Assembly (NCBI RefSeq): GCF_004320525.1
Contig: NZ_SIHX01000003.1
Span: 248,001 to 312,000, forward strand
DNA length: 64,000 nt
From: Arthrobacter sp. S39
GTDB taxonomy: Bacteria; Actinomycetota; Actinomycetes; Actinomycetales; Micrococcaceae
Direction of reading: 5' to 3'
How positions within the stretch are numbered: position 1 is the first letter of the stretch; each line of letters starts with the position of its first letter. The notes under the pieces are model-generated. The model worked only from the letters and a program-made list of their open reading frames with translations, was not told the origin of the DNA and made no database searches. A program made the position numbers and the translations under genes. Shown in pieces: positions 16,995 to 25,486 of this stretch.

Positions 16995-17025
16995 AGCCTA
17001 CCCCCGCGGCAGGGGAGATTAGGCT
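16995..17025. promoter_or_regulatory. Back-to-back mfd/SDR promoters with identical TAGGCT -10 boxes
   Basis: TAGGCT occurs on the plus strand at 17020-17025 and on the minus strand at 17000-16995, forming a dyad with an inner CCCC/GGGG pair. At 17-base spacing the -35 of each promoter overlaps the -10 of the other, so polymerases could not occupy both at once. Leaders would be roughly 58 bases (SDR) and 72 bases (mfd). Confidence 0.55.
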
Positions 17026-17089
17026 TTCAGGACCAGGGCCGTCCGAACACCCGCCGCTCCGAATCGCAGTATGACAAGAAGGAGTCAAA

Positions 17090-18604
17090 ATGACCGGCAC
17101 AACCGAGACACCCCAGCCCGGCGCAGCCAAAACTGTCCTGGTGACCGGCGCCACCGGCTACATCGGCGGCCGCCTGGTGCCCCGGCTCCTGGAGGCCGGC
17201 CACACCGTGAAGGTCCTGGTCCGGACACCGGCCAAGATCGCAGGTGTGCCGTGGCTCGGTGACGTCGAAGTGGTCCAGAGCAGCCTGGACGACGGCGACG
17301 CGCTGGAGGCTGCGCTGGCCGGCGTTGACGTGCTGTACTACCTGGTCCATTCCATGGCTGCCGGGGCCGGTTTCGAGTCCAAGGAAAAGGCCATGGCCGA
17401 AACTGCCGCCCGGGCGGCCGCCGGCGCAGGGGTTCACCGGATCGTCTACCTGGGCGGCCTGCACCCGTCCAACGTGGAGCTGTCCACCCACATGCGCTCC
17501 CGGGAGGCCGTGGGAAAGGTGTTCCTGGACAGCCCCGTAGACGCAGTGGTCTTCCAGGCCGGTGTGGTGATCGGTTCCGGATCCGCCTCGTTCGAAATGA
17601 TCCGGCACCTGTCCGAAGCCCTCCCGCTGATGCCCGCGCCGAGCTGGGTCCGCAACAGGATCGAAGCCATCGCCGTCCGGGACGTGTTGTACTACCTGGT
17701 GGGCGCCGCCTCCCTGCAGGGGCCAATCAACCGCACCTTCGACATCGGCTGCCGGCAGGTGCTCAGTTACGCGGGCATGATGAAGCAGTACGCCGCCGAA
17801 GCCGGACTGCCGCACCGCCTGGTGCTCGCCCTGCCCATCCCGGCCCCCAAGCTCGCCGGCATGTGGGTGGCCCTCACCACTCCCATTCCGTTGTCCATGT
17901 CGCTGCCGCTCGTCCAGTCTCTGCAGCACGACGCCGTGTCCCGGGAGCACGACATCGATTCCGTCATTCCCGCCCCTGAGGGCGGCCTGACTCCCTACCG
18001 GCGGGCGGTGGCACTGGCCCTGGGCAAGGAGCGTGACGGCCAGGTGGAGACCACCTGGGCGAACGCCGGAGCCGACGCCGATCCCCTGCCCAGTGATCCG
18101 GACTGGGCGGGCCACACGGTCTTTATGGACGAACGGACGTTCCATGGGGACGTCGACCCTGCCCACGTGTGGACCATCATTGAAGGCATCGGCGGCCGGA
18201 ACGGCTGGTATTCGCTGCCGCTCGCATGGCAGGTGCGGGGCTGGCTGGACAAGCTCACGGGCGGCGCCGGGCTCCTGCGGGGACGCCGGCACCCCGGCAA
18301 CCTGGCCTCCGGCGAAGTGGTGGACTGGTGGCGCGTGGAACGGATTGAGCGCGGGAAACTGCTGCGACTGCGCGCCGAGATGCGGGCTCCCGGACGCGCG
18401 TGGCTGGAGCTGTCCGTCGAGCCGGACGGCACGGGCAGCCGCTACCGGCAGCGGGCCATTTTCTTCCCCAAGGGCCTCAGCGGAAGGCTCTACTGGCTGG
18501 CCGTTCTGCCCTTCCACAGCCTTATATTTCCGGCGATGTCGCGCAATATCACAGCCGCCGCACAGAAACTTGCCAGTGCGGAAGAGGCGCCGCGGACCCC
18601 GTAG
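17090..18604 (+). CDS. NAD(P)-binding SDR/NmrA-type protein with C-terminal DUF2867
   Basis: 504 residues in two parts. Residues about 13-290 form an atypical short-chain dehydrogenase fold opened by VLVTGATGYIGGRLV; the usual catalytic Tyr-x3-Lys is not evident, but YYLVHSM and VYLGGLHP match the YbjT-like group. Residues about 340-490 fit DUF2867, a START-like domain (VDWWRVERIERGKLLRLRAEM). Such fusions are common in actinobacteria and remain uncharacterised; a redox or lipid-sensing role is only a guess. AAGGAGT precedes ATG 17090. It is divergent from mfd. Confidence 0.8.
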   Translation: MTGTTETPQPGAAKTVLVTGATGYIGGRLVPRLLEAGHTVKVLVRTPAKIAGVPWLGDVEVVQSSLDDGDALEAALAGVDVLYYLVHSMAAGAGFESKEKAMAETAARAAAGAGVHRIVYLGGLHPSNVELSTHMRSREAVGKVFLDSPVDAVVFQAGVVIGSGSASFEMIRHLSEALPLMPAPSWVRNRIEAIAVRDVLYYLVGAASLQGPINRTFDIGCRQVLSYAGMMKQYAAEAGLPHRLVLALPIPAPKLAGMWVALTTPIPLSMSLPLVQSLQHDAVSREHDIDSVIPAPEGGLTPYRRAVALALGKERDGQVETTWANAGADADPLPSDPDWAGHTVFMDERTFHGDVDPAHVWTIIEGIGGRNGWYSLPLAWQVRGWLDKLTGGAGLLRGRRHPGNLASGEVVDWWRVERIERGKLLRLRAEMRAPGRAWLELSVEPDGTGSRYRQRAIFFPKGLSGRLYWLAVLPFHSLIFPAMSRNITAAAQKLASAEEAPRTP

Positions 18605-18640
18605 GATGTGGGGAGCAAAAAGCGTTCTGACCCCACATCC
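18602..18640 (+). promoter_or_regulatory. Promoter of the DUF2505 gene overlapped by a 10-bp inverted repeat
   Basis: A strong -10, TAGGAT (18602-18607), lies at the end of the SDR gene. GGATGTGGGG (18604-18613) and CCCCACATCC (18631-18640) are perfect inverted arms spanning the -10, the start point and the leader, ending just before the ribosome site. It could act as an operator or as a leader hairpin. Confidence 0.45.
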
Positions 18641-18651
18641 CTGGAGGACCC

Positions 18652-19149
18652 ATGGCACTGAGTGCAACCACCACCCTTCCGCACGCCGTCGACACCGTAG
18701 CTGCAGTTTTCATCAACGAGGACTTCCAGCGGCACACCAGTGAATTCGTTGGCGGCACTTTGGAGTCGTTCGCGGTGGACGGCGACACTGCCGGCGCCTT
18801 CAGCACCACGTCGGTCCGCACGCTGCCCACCACCCGGCTGCCGGAGATTGCCCGCAAGTTCGTGGGTGACAAGCTCACGGTCACCCAGGTCGAGAACTGG
18901 GACGCCCCTGCCGCCGACGGGTCCCGCCAGAGCAACATCACGCTGAAGATTGCCGGCGCTCCCCTTGACGTGACGGCTGTCCAGCGGCTCGTTGCGGAGG
19001 GCGGCAGCACCCGCGTGGAGCTGGAAGGAAACGTCACCTCCTCGGTTCCGTTCCTGGGCGGCAAGATCGCCGACGCGGCTGAGCCCATGGTGGCCAAGGC
19101 CCTGAACATCCAGTCACAGCAGGCCCAGGCCTGGCTGGAAAGCCACTAA
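18652..19149 (+). CDS. DUF2505 domain-containing protein
   Basis: 165 residues, START/polyketide-cyclase-like fold typical of DUF2505, an actinobacterial family of unknown ligand. Recognisable features are the N-terminal TLPHAVDTVAAVF strand-helix, the TRLPEIARKFVG segment and the C-terminal helix AQAWLESH. It is soluble, with no signal peptide. A CTGGAGG ribosome site precedes ATG 18652. It stands three bases or so before the SCO4848-like gene and likely shares its transcript. Confidence 0.82.
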   Translation: MALSATTTLPHAVDTVAAVFINEDFQRHTSEFVGGTLESFAVDGDTAGAFSTTSVRTLPTTRLPEIARKFVGDKLTVTQVENWDAPAADGSRQSNITLKIAGAPLDVTAVQRLVAEGGSTRVELEGNVTSSVPFLGGKIADAAEPMVAKALNIQSQQAQAWLESH

Positions 19150-19153
19150 GGCA

Positions 19154-19375
19154 ATGCAACTGCCCGTGTTTGCGGCCATTGTGCTGGTTATCGCCGGCGT
19201 CTGGTCGCTGGCGGTCTGGCCGCAGTTCCTGCGCCGGGTGATGAAGGATCCCCGGGCGCGGGACGCTGCAGGCAAGGCCACGAAGTTCCTGACGGTCCAT
19301 CTCGTGCTCGTGAGCATCTCCATGGTGCTGGGAGCTGCCACTGCCGTGATCGGGGTTATGGCACTGCTCGGCTAG
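19154..19375 (+). CDS. SCO4848-like small membrane protein
   Basis: 73 residues: helix about 5-24 (FAAIVLVIAGVWSLAVW), a charged loop RRVMKDPRARDAAGK, and a second helix about 47-70. The length, W-S-L-x-V-W motif and position beside DUF2505 resemble the SCO4848 family of actinobacterial membrane proteins, whose function is unknown. The stop codon TAG is part of the CTAG target duplication of the adjacent insertion sequence, so the protein sequence survived the insertion intact. Confidence 0.7.
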   Translation: MQLPVFAAIVLVIAGVWSLAVWPQFLRRVMKDPRARDAAGKATKFLTVHLVLVSISMVLGAATAVIGVMALLG

Positions 19376-19392
19376 GAGGCTGCTGAACTAAG
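19372..19392. repeat. IS left end: target duplication CTAG plus terminal inverted repeat
   Basis: CTAG (19372-19375) followed by GAGGCTGCTGAACTAAG. It pairs with the right end read on the other strand. Confidence 0.8.
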
Positions 19393-19554
19393 TGATTTTG
19401 GGGCGGGCGGAACGCCACCAATGGCCGTCTAGCGGCGTTCTGGTTAGCACCCGTGGGTGCGATAACGGGGTCGTTCCGCCCGCTTGGTTTCATTGTGCCC
19501 CTGTTAGGGGGCGTCTTCCAGTGGTTTTCTTGGGCCGGGGTCCGGGCGGGCGGG

Positions 19555-20094
19555 TTATCCCAGCGCCCATGATCCCGCGTTCCTGGTCAGTCCGAGGTTG
19601 AGCAGGCGTCGCAGGTTCAGTCCCGCGATCCTCAGTTGCAACCAGGCGTTATTCCGGCGGATGCCGCGGTGCCGAACGCGTCGGTTGCCGCGGGTGAGCC
19701 AGGCTATGGACCGTTCGACCATCGGCCGGTGCGTGCGGTAGTCGTTCCTGAAGGACGGATCTGCGGCGCGTTGGCGCTGTTCGCGCAGTAACGCGTCGTG
19801 TTCGTGGAGATCGAGCTTGCGTCCCCGCGCCGCGCTGGTGCACCGGGCCCGGAGGGGGCAGCCCGTGCAGGAGGTGCCGAACGTGACAGTGCGTTTAGGG
19901 GAGATGGTCTTAGTGATGCCGTGCGGGCAGGTCACGGTGCCTGCGGCCTCATCGACGGTGAAGTCATCGAGGGTGAATCCGCCTTCGACGGCAGGGCGCA
20001 GCGGCCATGGTTTGATCACCGGGGTATGGCCGGTGCCGGCGAGAGCGGCGAGCATCTCCCCGGAACCATAGGCCGAATCGGCCAGGACATCCAC
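19555..20094 (-). pseudogene. IS1182-family transposase, C-terminal part (second frame)
   Basis: Continues the DDE transposase after a frame change. It begins VDVLADSAYGSGEML, which carries the second catalytic aspartate region, then a zinc-finger-like CPHG...CTGCPLRARC segment, and ends with the E-containing helix HRPMVERSIAWL and RHRGIRRNNAWLQLR. Joining it to the upstream part needs a -1 shift near 20,120. No slippery heptamer is present, so a one-base deletion is the likelier cause. Confidence 0.85.
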
Positions 20095-21140
20095 GCTGGT
20101 GCCGGCGATCGTGGGATCCTGCCGATCAGCCGGGCACCAACGGCCCCGTCACTGTTCTCCGGACCGGAGGCCTTCGTCAGCTCACCGGCGGTGATCAGCC
20201 CGGTGTCAGGCTCGATGACAATGTGCGCCTTGAATCCGTCCTGCTGCCGGGACTGGGTCTTATGCGCGTGCCGGGTGTCCGGGTCCACGGTGGAGATCAT
20301 CCGGTCCGGGGCGACCTTCCGGGCAATCCGCCACCGCCCGTCGGTCCCGTCCGAGTCCTCAGCCGGTTCCACGTCCTGCCCGGCAACCAAGGCCAGCAGC
20401 GCATAGGCATCAGCGGGTTTACCCTCCAAAGTTTCGGGATCGACCGCGGCGAGCAGGGCCAGGGCGTCGGTGACCAGCGCCGAGATCAGCCCGTCTTTGG
20501 CGTCCTGGTCATCCCAGGCGATGTCCGGTTTGCCGGTTCGGGTGTAGTCATACCCCCTCGCGTGGGTGGCGACCATCTCCTGTCCGCCGGGAACGTCGCG
20601 GCCGAAGCGGCGGACCGCGGCGATCAGCTGCGTGATCGTGTCCTGTCGGGCGACGGCGTCATCAAGGACCGTTGAATCCACCGCCCGGCGGCGCTTGCCC
20701 TGCAGGACCCCGGTCTCGGCGATAACCTCGGCGATCGCTTCCATGATCCGGTGCGGGTTCTTCGATGCCGCCAGCCGCCGTCGCCAGTACGTCAGCGTGC
20801 TCGGATGGAACGCCGTATCGGTCAGTCCATAGCCGCACGCGGCCTTCCACCGCAGATCAAACGTCAAAGCCTCGGCCGTTTCCCGGTCAGAGAGCCCCTG
20901 TAACGCCTGCAACACCAGCACCGAACCGATCACCGGCGCCGGAACCGACGGCCGGCCCCGCCGCGACGGGAACAGATCCTCCATCATCGAATCCGGGAAC
21001 AACCGCCCCCTGTTCTTGGCCAGAAAAGCGAAGACACTGCCCGGAGCCAACAACTCCCCGGCCAGTGCCTCCACATCCAAATACCCGCGTTGCGCGTCCT
21101 CGCGTCCCTGCATAAGACCAGTCTTAATCACCAGCCTCAC
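20095..21140 (-). pseudogene. IS1182-family transposase, N-terminal part (first frame)
   Basis: Encodes the N-terminal DUF772-like domain (LFPDSMMEDLFPSRRGRPSVPAPV), the helical region QALQGLSDRETAEALTFDLRWK and the first catalytic aspartate in RRAVDSTVLDDAVA. The frame is lost around 20,120, after DGAVGARLIG. GTG 21140 or ATG 21113 could start it. Confidence 0.85.
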
Positions 21141-21170
21141 CAGTCCAGCCGACGCGCCTAAACCAACGGA

Positions 21171-21189
21171 TATTTCAGCAGTTTCCTAG
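21171..21189. repeat. IS right end: terminal inverted repeat plus target duplication CTAG
   Basis: Read on the minus strand, GAAACTGCTGAAATA starts at 21185. The second CTAG lies at 21186-21189. Confidence 0.8.
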
Positions 21190-21222
21190 TCCTTCTTGCC
21201 CCTGCCGACGCCTGGGCACCTG

Positions 21223-21250
21223 TTCCGATCCGGCTCCCAGCGCGTACCCT
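21223..21250 (+). promoter_or_regulatory. Candidate ugd promoter
   Basis: TTCCGA (21223-21228), a 16-base spacer and TACCCT (21245-21250), 33 bases before the GTG start. It lies just outside the insertion sequence. Confidence 0.35.
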
Positions 21251-21282
21251 GTGAACACCAGATGGACAGGGAAGGTGGAGCT

Positions 21283-22596
21283 GTGCGGATCTCGGTTATT
21301 GGCTGCGGCTACTTGGGGGCTGTCCACGCGGCGTGCATGGCCAAGCTGGGGCATGACGTGGTGGGCATCGATGTCGACATACAAAAAGTCGCCCAGCTCG
21401 CCGAGGCGCGGGCACCGTTTTACGAACCCGAGCTCGATGCCCTCCTCACGGAGCTGGAAGCCTCCGGACGTTTGCGGTTCACCACGGACATGGCAGCGGC
21501 AGCTGGCTGTGAAGTCCACTTCGTGTGTGTAGGCACACCGCAGAAGCGCGGGGAAAATGCCGCCGACCTGCGTTATGTGGACGCCGCCGTCGCTGGGCTG
21601 GCAGAGTATTTGTCCCCCGGGGATGTGGTTGCCGGGAAATCGACGGTCCCGGTGGGCACTGCAGAGCGCCTGGCCGAGCTCATCGCCGAGAGCCAGCCGG
21701 CGGCAACCCTGCTGTGGAATCCTGAGTTTCTGAGGGAAGGCCACGCCATCTCAGACACGCTGCGCCCTGACCGGTTTGTTTATGGCGTTCCTGATGGGAG
21801 TGAAGACCACCCTGCCGTGGCCGTCCTGGACCGCGTCTACGACGCCGCATTGGCCACCGGTACGCCGCGGCTCGTCACAGGCTATGCCACAGCCGAACTG
21901 GTCAAGACGGCAGCGAACTCTTTCCTGGCCACCAAGATCTCGTTTATTAATGCCATGGCGGAGGTCTGTGAGGCCACAGGGGCGGACGTCTCCCGGCTTG
22001 CCGACGCGATCGGCTTGGATGACAGAATCGGGCGCAAGTTCCTGAACGCCGGAATCGGGTTCGGTGGCGGCTGCCTGCCCAAGGATATCCGTGCCTTCAT
22101 GGCACGGGCGGGAGAACTCGGCGCTGACCAGGCCCTGACATTCCTGCGGGAAGTGGACGCCATCAACATGAGGCGCCGGACAAAGGTTGTCGAGCTGACC
22201 CGGGAACTTTGCGGAGGCAGCCTGCTTGGCCAGCGGATTGCCGTCCTCGGCGCTGCCTTCAAACCCGAGAGCGACGACGTGAGGGATTCTCCCGCGCTGA
22301 GCGCCGCCGCGCAGCTCCAGCTCCAGGGCGCCGTCGTCACGGTCACCGATCCCCAGGCGTTGGATAACGCCGCCAAAAGGTTCCCGGAGCTCCCACTGGA
22401 GCCCGAGCTCGATGCCGCCCTTGACCGCGCGGACGCCGTCCTCCTCCTGACGGAGTGGAAGCTGTACCGGGAGTTGGATCCCCACGCCACCAGGGCACTC
22501 GTTAGGGTCCCCCGCATTCTCGACGGCCGCAATGTCCTGGATCCTGCGAAGTGGCGAGCCGCGGGCTGGACGTACCGGGGCCTGGGCCGGCCGTAG
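21283..22596 (+). CDS. UDP-glucose 6-dehydrogenase (UDP-glucose/GDP-mannose dehydrogenase family)
   Basis: Oxidises UDP-glucose to UDP-glucuronate with two NAD+, a precursor for acidic polysaccharides. 437 residues from GTG 21283, preceded by an AAGG purine run. The Rossmann motif ISVIGCGYLGAVHAACMA opens the protein. The substrate-binding region has FVCVGTPQKR, NPEFLREGHAI and KTAANSFLATKISFIN, and the catalytic cysteine is in GFGGGCLPKDI. The C-terminal UDP-binding domain has GAAFKPESDDVRDSPA. A GDP-mannose substrate is possible, but the NPEFLREG pattern favours UDP-glucose. It is the first glycan gene after the insertion sequence and converges on the GDPD gene. Confidence 0.9.
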   Translation: MRISVIGCGYLGAVHAACMAKLGHDVVGIDVDIQKVAQLAEARAPFYEPELDALLTELEASGRLRFTTDMAAAAGCEVHFVCVGTPQKRGENAADLRYVDAAVAGLAEYLSPGDVVAGKSTVPVGTAERLAELIAESQPAATLLWNPEFLREGHAISDTLRPDRFVYGVPDGSEDHPAVAVLDRVYDAALATGTPRLVTGYATAELVKTAANSFLATKISFINAMAEVCEATGADVSRLADAIGLDDRIGRKFLNAGIGFGGGCLPKDIRAFMARAGELGADQALTFLREVDAINMRRRTKVVELTRELCGGSLLGQRIAVLGAAFKPESDDVRDSPALSAAAQLQLQGAVVTVTDPQALDNAAKRFPELPLEPELDAALDRADAVLLLTEWKLYRELDPHATRALVRVPRILDGRNVLDPAKWRAAGWTYRGLGRP

Positions 22597-22604
22597 TCCC
22601 TGCC

Positions 22605-24173
22605 TCAGCCTGCCGGCGGGCAGACGTCCGCCGCTGCGGACACCTGGAAGGTGACATTCCGGAATTCGACAGAAGGGCCGCCGCCGTAATTCTTCACGAA
22701 CGAAAACCACCCTCCGCCGTACGCTGTATCCTCGGATTCGACGATGCTACCCGCTTGCTGGTCCGGCCGCCGGGCGATGACCATTCGAGGCGTCACAGAC
22801 AGTACCAGGCGCGTCCACTCCCCCGGTGCCGGCGGTGGGCCCTCGGCCGCAGCCAGCACACTGGCCCCCGCCGCCCCGTCCTTCCGGCGGAGGGTCATCC
22901 TGCCGTCCGCACCGAACTCCAGTTCGTAGCCGGAAGCCGCTGAACCCGGGCGGTACGGCGCATCATCGTCCTGGCCAAACGCCACACCGGCGCTGCCCGT
23001 CCCGGCGGGCAGGCCCTCCGGCCAGCGCATTTCGAAAGCAAGCTCCAGGCGCGGGCCCGACAGCCCGCCCATCGAACCCATCAGGTACGACGACGGCTCA
23101 TCGCTTGAGATTCGAACCGCACCCTGCTGGAATGCCGGCTGTCCTTGCCAGTCGCCTTCTGACTGCAGGGGCAGGTCACCCGCGTACCGAAGCCCGGTGT
23201 CAAAGCCGTCCTCAGACCGCCGTTCCTCAAGATGCAGGACATGAACCACGTTCGAGCAGACGAAGCCACGGACGCCCAGCGCTTTGAGGCGTGCATGGTC
23301 ACTCCGGCGCCGGACTTCCCACGCGGCCACTGGCTTGCCGGAGGCCACGAGTTCGCGCACTACGTCATCCGGGGCCGAATTGTGGACGCCGAGCAGGTCC
23401 ACCCTGGGCATCAGGGCGGCAAGGTTGCGGAAGTCCGGCGTGGTCACATAGCCCCAGGTGGTGTAGCCGCGGGCCCTGGCCAGGGCGTGCCCCGGTGACG
23501 AAGCCGGCTGCTTCCAGACCACGCGTTCCCGGGCCCCGGGATACGACTCCAGGAGTTCCAGGATCTTGTCGGCATTCGTGCCCTGCTTGTCTTCCAGGAA
23601 GATGACCCGCGCCGGAAGGAAAGTCCGGAGGACATCCTCCAGCGGCGGTATCGGTTCCAGCGGTGCTGCCGGGCCCAGCCAGGCGCGGGCATCGTTGCGC
23701 AATGATTCCAGCGCCGCATAGCTGGCCCGGGCTATGGTGAGGTCCGTCCCGGTCAGCCGCTCGGTGTTGAGATCGTGATGGCACACGAGCACCCCATCCG
23801 CTGTCGACGACACGGACACTTCCAGCGCTTTCAGACCGGCAGCGGCCGATTGTGTGTAGGCAAGCATCGTGTGCTCCGGCCAGTTGTCCCCGGATCCCCT
23901 GTGCGCCACGAAGAAGCCCGGAGCAGCGAGCAGCCCCGCTATCGTGAACGGCCCGGCGTCGCCCGCTGCGGCCAAAGCCCCTTCTGCGATGAACGACGCC
24001 GAAGCTTCCGTCGCTGCCGCGGATGCTGGCATGGGTCGTGCCTTGAGCCCGGTGGAGGCCTCAAGGCACGGCGCGCAGCCAGTGCCGTTCAGGACCGCGC
24101 CCGCGGCCAGAAGGCTGAGGAATCCGCGGCGTCCGATCCTGGCCCCGGATTCAGAGACTGGCTGCCCGTGCAT
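22605..24173 (-). CDS. Lipoprotein glycerophosphodiester phosphodiesterase with C-terminal jelly-roll-like domain
   Basis: 522 residues. The signal region has twin arginines (GRRGFLSLL) and a lipobox ending at the cysteine of NGTGC, so Tat export and lipid anchoring are likely. Residues about 85-310 are a GDPD domain: FVAHRGSGDNWPEHTMLAY, LEVSVSSTADGVLVCHHDLNTERLTG, FLEDKQG and ACEVRRRSD-like WEVRRRSDH, with metal and acid-base residues in place. Residues about 330-515 are beta-rich (LELAFEMRWPEG, YELEFGADGRMTLRRKDG) like a concanavalin/LamG fold, possibly glycan-binding. Its start codon overlaps the stop of the polymerase gene (TGATG). It may hydrolyse glycerophosphoryl groups on envelope polymers. 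Confidence 0.85.
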   Translation of the reverse strand: MHGQPVSESGARIGRRGFLSLLAAGAVLNGTGCAPCLEASTGLKARPMPASAAATEASASFIAEGALAAAGDAGPFTIAGLLAAPGFFVAHRGSGDNWPEHTMLAYTQSAAAGLKALEVSVSSTADGVLVCHHDLNTERLTGTDLTIARASYAALESLRNDARAWLGPAAPLEPIPPLEDVLRTFLPARVIFLEDKQGTNADKILELLESYPGARERVVWKQPASSPGHALARARGYTTWGYVTTPDFRNLAALMPRVDLLGVHNSAPDDVVRELVASGKPVAAWEVRRRSDHARLKALGVRGFVCSNVVHVLHLEERRSEDGFDTGLRYAGDLPLQSEGDWQGQPAFQQGAVRISSDEPSSYLMGSMGGLSGPRLELAFEMRWPEGLPAGTGSAGVAFGQDDDAPYRPGSAASGYELEFGADGRMTLRRKDGAAGASVLAAAEGPPPAPGEWTRLVLSVTPRMVIARRPDQQAGSIVESEDTAYGGGWFSFVKNYGGGPSVEFRNVTFQVSAAADVCPPAG

Positions 24174-25483
24174 CAGTGGGCTGCCGGCTCAGCCGGCGCC
24201 CTGGCCTGGCCCGCAACGGTGGCCAATTCCGCTCGCCTCATCCGCCGTTGTACCCGGTTTTCATCGCCCGCAATGACCACCATGGCCAGGATGGTCCAGA
24301 CAACGATCCCGGCAACCGAACGGGTGGCGAGAGAGCTGTAGGTCTGCGGAATCACGACTGCGAGAAGGCCGGCGAACGTCAGTCCCCGGTAGTCGTGCCA
24401 CGCAGAGTTCCGCAACAGCAAAACCAGCATCAGGCCGAAGTAAAGGACGGCAAAGAAGATGCCAAAGTCGATGCTGTACATGAGGATCGGATTCTCAAAA
24501 CTCGTCTCCAGGCCAGCCTGGACAGCTACGCGGTAGCTGGAGCCGATTCCTTGGCCCGCCACGGCGTAGTCAGCCCAGCGGGTGAGGAAATACTCCAGCG
24601 CCAGGGCGCGCGCCTCGGCGGACCCGGTGTCATCGGCCAACCGTTCGGAAACGCCTACGACCAGCGGCGACGAAATGACGACTATTGCAACGCCCCCAAG
24701 GAAGGCCAGCATGATCGCCTTGACCCAGGCCTTGCGGTCCGCGAAGAACACCACCAGGACAACGGACACCCCCACCGCAGCCAGACCCACCCTCGACTGC
24801 GTGATGAGCACCCCGACAATCATCAGCACCAGGAGGACCACCTGGACTGAATTGCGTTTCAGCCCGGCAACCAGGGGTGCGGCCACGCAGATCACCAGCG
24901 ACAAGGCAAGGGGCTGGTCCAGGGTGCCCATCCAACGCTGGGTTTCCGGATTAAACCAGTACTGGCTCCGGAATCCGGGGGCGTAGAACAGGGCGTCACC
25001 GTTGAGCCATTGGGCCACCGCGATGACGCAGACTACTGCCACAAGGAAAAGCAGGAGGGATCGCAGCATCTTGACCAGGCCTGGCTGGCGGACACTGTTG
25101 GCAATGAGGAGAAGGAAAAACAGCACCGGGGCCATGATCTGGTCGACCAGCAGCAGCATGCCCCCGCCCTCTTCCGAGGTCCTTGAGGCAAGGAATGCCG
25201 CGACGATCACCAAAGCCAGGACCAGGAAAACAAAAAAGTGGCGGGCCAGGGCGTCCTTGATGCTCCAAGGATCGTGAAGCAGTTGCCCGGCCAGGACCGA
25301 GACCACCAGCCAGGACGCTGCGTGGAAGCCCAAAGCACCGCCGGCTTCACCGGTGACCACGGAGTTTCCCACTGCCGGGACCAGGAACCAAAGGGTGAGC
25401 ACGGCCGCCAGCAGCACCCTGGGCCGGGAACGCAGAAGGATGGACGCTGCCACGCACAGTCCGATCCAGAGCACCAGCTGCAC
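24173..25483 (-). CDS. O-antigen ligase/polymerase-like membrane protein
   Basis: 436 residues with about eleven to twelve hydrophobic segments and the large extracytoplasmic loop near residues 265-330 (SERLADDTGSAEARALALEYFLTRWADYAVAGQGIGSSY) characteristic of the Wzy_C/WaaL family. It would polymerise or transfer lipid-linked repeat units at the outer face of the membrane. Position between the Wzz-like gene (four bases upstream) and the GDPD lipoprotein supports polymerase (Wzy) function in a Wzx/Wzy pathway. Ligation rather than polymerisation cannot be excluded. Confidence 0.8.
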   Translation of the reverse strand: MQLVLWIGLCVAASILLRSRPRVLLAAVLTLWFLVPAVGNSVVTGEAGGALGFHAASWLVVSVLAGQLLHDPWSIKDALARHFFVFLVLALVIVAAFLASRTSEEGGGMLLLVDQIMAPVLFFLLLIANSVRQPGLVKMLRSLLLFLVAVVCVIAVAQWLNGDALFYAPGFRSQYWFNPETQRWMGTLDQPLALSLVICVAAPLVAGLKRNSVQVVLLVLMIVGVLITQSRVGLAAVGVSVVLVVFFADRKAWVKAIMLAFLGGVAIVVISSPLVVGVSERLADDTGSAEARALALEYFLTRWADYAVAGQGIGSSYRVAVQAGLETSFENPILMYSIDFGIFFAVLYFGLMLVLLLRNSAWHDYRGLTFAGLLAVVIPQTYSSLATRSVAGIVVWTILAMVVIAGDENRVQRRMRRAELATVAGQARAPAEPAAH

Positions 25484-25486
25484 CGT

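Larger units (their letters stand above)
19376..21185 (-). mobile_element. IS1182-type insertion sequence with frameshifted transposase
   Basis: A 1,810-bp element bounded by imperfect terminal inverted repeats that match at 12 of the first 15 positions (GA..CTGCTGAA.TA). It is flanked by direct CTAG duplications at 19372-19375 and 21186-21189. The transposase occupies nearly the whole element on the minus strand but is split in two frames, so the copy is probably inactive on its own. About 180 bases at the left end (19376-19554) hold no gene. Confidence 0.85.
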
